Source of the DNA: Paenibacillus sp. SC116
GTDB lineage: Bacteria; Bacillota; Bacilli; Paenibacillales; Paenibacillaceae
Reading direction: 5' to 3'
DNA length: 64,000 bases
NCBI RefSeq assembly: GCF_024733555.1
Contig: NZ_JANIOF010000003.1
Location: 314,677-378,676 of the forward strand
This document shows, in pieces, positions 61,967 to 64,000 of the stretch (positions within the stretch are counted from its first letter, which is position 1; every line of letters starts with the position of its first letter). The position numbers were made by a program, and so were the translations under genes. The notes below the pieces were generated by a model that was not told the origin of the DNA, searched no databases, and saw nothing but the letters and a program-made list of their open reading frames with translations.

Positions 61967-63436
61967 ATGGATCCTGAATTAACCAGACAAACTTCATCCC
62001 CGCAAGGATGGAGAGCTCGTATTGCGAAACTATCGAACAGCAGAATTTTTAGTACCATTGCTATAGCAGCATCCATTCTACTAATTGCGTTTGTAGATGG
62101 ACTACCCTATGAAGCGAAAGTAACGGCCTTCTTCTTTCTCCTAGCTATGGGGTTATGGATTGGCAGTTCGCTCCCAGCAGGTTACGTTGCATTAGGTGCT
62201 GTTATTGCGATTGTCCTCTTCCGCGGGGCCGAAGCATCCTTGTTATATGAGTCGTTTGCAGAAGAGGTAGTTTGGCTTATGGTTGGGGCGTTTATCATTG
62301 GTGAGGCCGTTCGTGAATCGGGGCTTGCTTCTCGCTTTACACGTGCTGTTGTTCGCCGGGCACGCCATTCAGGACATGTCATGACATTGCTTACGTTAGC
62401 GCTTCAAGTGGTATCCTTCTTCATTCCATCCACTTCGGGACGAGCGGCGTTGTCGATGCCAATTGTGAAGGAGATTAGTGCTTTGCTGCATAGCAAGCGC
62501 GAGAAGCAAACACTTGCTATGCTTGTGCCAATTATGATCTTGATGAGTACATCGGCTACTTTGATCGGTGCAGGTGCTCATGTGATCGGTATCGGTATAT
62601 TAGAGAAGACGAGTGGTCAGACGATTTCCTATGTGCAGTGGTTTATTTGGGGGGTTCCATTTGTATTGGTCATATGTGCAATCTCCTTACTTGTATTGCA
62701 AAAGCTATACGGTTCTAAAGAGCTGTTGCAACCTTTAGCTGAGCCTGCTCGTTCGATAGAGGCGGACCATGCAGTTGCCAGTAATGCCAGCAGCTTAACT
62801 GTGATGGAGAAGAAGACATTATGGATGACGGGCGGGCTGATTGTTGCTTGGATGACGGAAAGCTTGCATGGCTATGATTTAGCGTTCATTACGATGATTG
62901 GTGCGCTGTTGTTTATGACACCGCAGTGGGGTGTTCTTTCATGGAAGCAAGGGATAAAGTCTGTATCGTGGAGTTTGATTGTATTCGTTGCAGCTGCAAC
63001 AGCACTAGGAAAAGGCCTTGTTGAGACCGGAGTTGTTTCTTGGATACAACAGCGTTTGTTTCGATTTCTTGATGTGCTGCAGCATGTGCCTGACTTTGTC
63101 ATTTTATTAACGGTGCTAATCATTACGGTTACTTCGCATTTATATATTACCTCTCATACGACTCGAGCAGTTGTTATGATCCCTGGCCTCATTGTATTCG
63201 GGCAATCGCTCGGTTTAAACGAGACGGCGATTGTATTTCTTAGCTTGGTCGCTATGAATTATTGTGTTACATTCCCAGTTAGCTCAAAGGCGCTGCTCCT
63301 CTTTTACGAGGACGAAGAGGTTGCTTATGATGCGAAAGATTTGCTGAAACTAAGTATGATTATGCTGCCTATTTATGTTCTGGTTATGATCGTATTTTAC
63401 TATACGTACTGGAACTGGACGGGGTTAAGTTTATAG
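61967..63436 (+). CDS. SLC13/DASS-family permease
   Basis: The ATG at 61967 begins right after the kinase stop; GGAGG lies eleven bases upstream inside the kinase end. The 489-residue carrier has about twelve helices, with FFIPSTSGRAALSMPIV near residue 150 (the SNT-like motif) and TSHTTRAVVMIPGLI near 400. DASS transporters move dicarboxylates, citrate or sulfate with Na+. Its tie to glycerate kinase suggests uptake of glycerate, tartronate or a related acid (inference). Confidence 0.85.
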   Translation: MDPELTRQTSSPQGWRARIAKLSNSRIFSTIAIAASILLIAFVDGLPYEAKVTAFFFLLAMGLWIGSSLPAGYVALGAVIAIVLFRGAEASLLYESFAEEVVWLMVGAFIIGEAVRESGLASRFTRAVVRRARHSGHVMTLLTLALQVVSFFIPSTSGRAALSMPIVKEISALLHSKREKQTLAMLVPIMILMSTSATLIGAGAHVIGIGILEKTSGQTISYVQWFIWGVPFVLVICAISLLVLQKLYGSKELLQPLAEPARSIEADHAVASNASSLTVMEKKTLWMTGGLIVAWMTESLHGYDLAFITMIGALLFMTPQWGVLSWKQGIKSVSWSLIVFVAAATALGKGLVETGVVSWIQQRLFRFLDVLQHVPDFVILLTVLIITVTSHLYITSHTTRAVVMIPGLIVFGQSLGLNETAIVFLSLVAMNYCVTFPVSSKALLLFYEDEEVAYDAKDLLKLSMIMLPIYVLVMIVFYYTYWNWTGLSL

Positions 63437-63567
63437 AGCGTACACGGTTTGTTGAAGCTTAGGCTGGAACATTGATTGGATGAAGGAGCTTGGCTGCTAT
63501 TTCGGGTGTGATATAATAGACCGATAGGAACGAATGATCGGATATTACCTGGAAGGGAGCTCTGCAT

Positions 63568-64000
63568 ATGCCTCCGAGACCATATCCCGAATGGTCGTGG
63601 TCGCCATCACGGCACAATCTTTTTCAAGAATGTAGACGCAAATACTATTATCACTATTATGCTGCACATAACGGATGGTTAGCAGAGTCTTCAGTGCTGG
63701 CTCGTAATGCCTATCGTCTTAAGCAGATGACTAATTTATATTTAGTGTTCGGTGATGCTGTTCATAAGATGGCTGAAGAAACGATCAAGCAGTATCATCA
63801 TTACGGCAAGGCAATCGAGGCGAATGAGCTTGTGAGACGTATACGCAAGTTACTTAATCAGGCATACTTGGATTCTAGAGACGTCGAGACATGGAGGATG
63901 CAGCCGAAGTCGAGATTAATGCTAGAAGAAGTCTACTATTTTGGCAGCTTGCCAGACCGTCAGGTTGAACAAATTCGCAGTCGGCTGCCCATATTGGTTG
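63568..64000 (+). CDS. PD-(D/E)XK-nuclease-like protein, N-terminal part
   Basis: The ATG at 63568 follows GGAAGGGAG. About 144 residues are visible before the window ends. The start SPSRHNLFQECRRKYYYHYY is the typical N-terminal helix and Tyr/Arg-rich strand of RecB/Cas4-like PD-(D/E)XK proteins; VFGDAVHKMAEETI is the helix carrying the conserved His. The catalytic Asp/Glu-x-Lys lies beyond the edge, so activity cannot be judged. No CRISPR genes are near. Confidence 0.6.
   Translation, partial: MPPRPYPEWSWSPSRHNLFQECRRKYYYHYYAAHNGWLAESSVLARNAYRLKQMTNLYLVFGDAVHKMAEETIKQYHHYGKAIEANELVRRIRKLLNQAYLDSRDVETWRMQPKSRLMLEEVYYFGSLPDRQVEQIRSRLPILV

Overview
The window looks like chromosome from a spore-forming Firmicute of the Paenibacillaceae (Paenibacillus-like). 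The signs are Spo0M, three S-layer homology domains on a surface protein, the Bacillus-type caa3 oxidase operon, a YwaC-like alarmone synthetase, strong AGGAGG ribosome binding sites and sigma-A, sigma-W and CcpA-type sites. I saw no rRNA, tRNA, CRISPR array, insertion sequence or prophage. Both ends cut through a gene.

0-23 kb is mostly housekeeping or poorly known genes: two DUF6385-type surface/appendage-like proteins at the left edge, a tautomerase-fold protein, a TspO relative, a DAACS symporter, tandem oligoendopeptidase F genes, a VanY-type lipoprotein carboxypeptidase, a UvrD-like helicase followed by a small alarmone synthetase, a TrmB regulator, MscL with a zinc-ribbon tail, Spo0M behind a sigma-W-like promoter, a VTT-domain protein, an MFS carrier and a beta-lactamase-fold protein. 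23-29 kb is ctaCDEFG plus the DUF420 gene (ctaM), with a cre site and a 20-codon leader ORF coupled to ctaC. 29-34 kb is a YtrA-type GntR regulator with two ABC ATPases and permeases, preceded by a strong dyad operator.

34-40 kb is the most striking part. It is a D-Ala-D-Ser (VanG-type) glycopeptide-resistance-like set: ligase, VanXY, a serine/alanine racemase lacking the VanT membrane domain, and a VanZ-like protein. A divergent S11 D,D-carboxypeptidase and an unlisted 32-residue membrane ORF lie beside it. No VanRS lies next to it. 47-52 kb is a second lipid II-cycle module: response regulator, intramembrane-sensing kinase, BcrAB-like ABC transporter and UppP, with a tandem 11-bp-spaced repeat at the transporter promoter. 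The two modules are about 8 kb apart. Together they could defend the lipid II cycle against glycopeptides and bacitracin-like agents; this is an inference.

Between and after these modules are a TetR/MFS pair sharing one operator, a luciferase-like monooxygenase, esterases, a copper chaperone with a glutaredoxin behind a G-tract operator, a chromate transporter of higher GC, an SLH protein, a divergent SRAP (YedK/HMCES) protein that has lost key catalytic residues, a secreted papain-like protease with a membrane partner, glycerate kinase with an SLC13 permease, and the start of a PD-(D/E)XK-like protein. Three intergenic regions carry non-coding elements bounded by inverted motifs.
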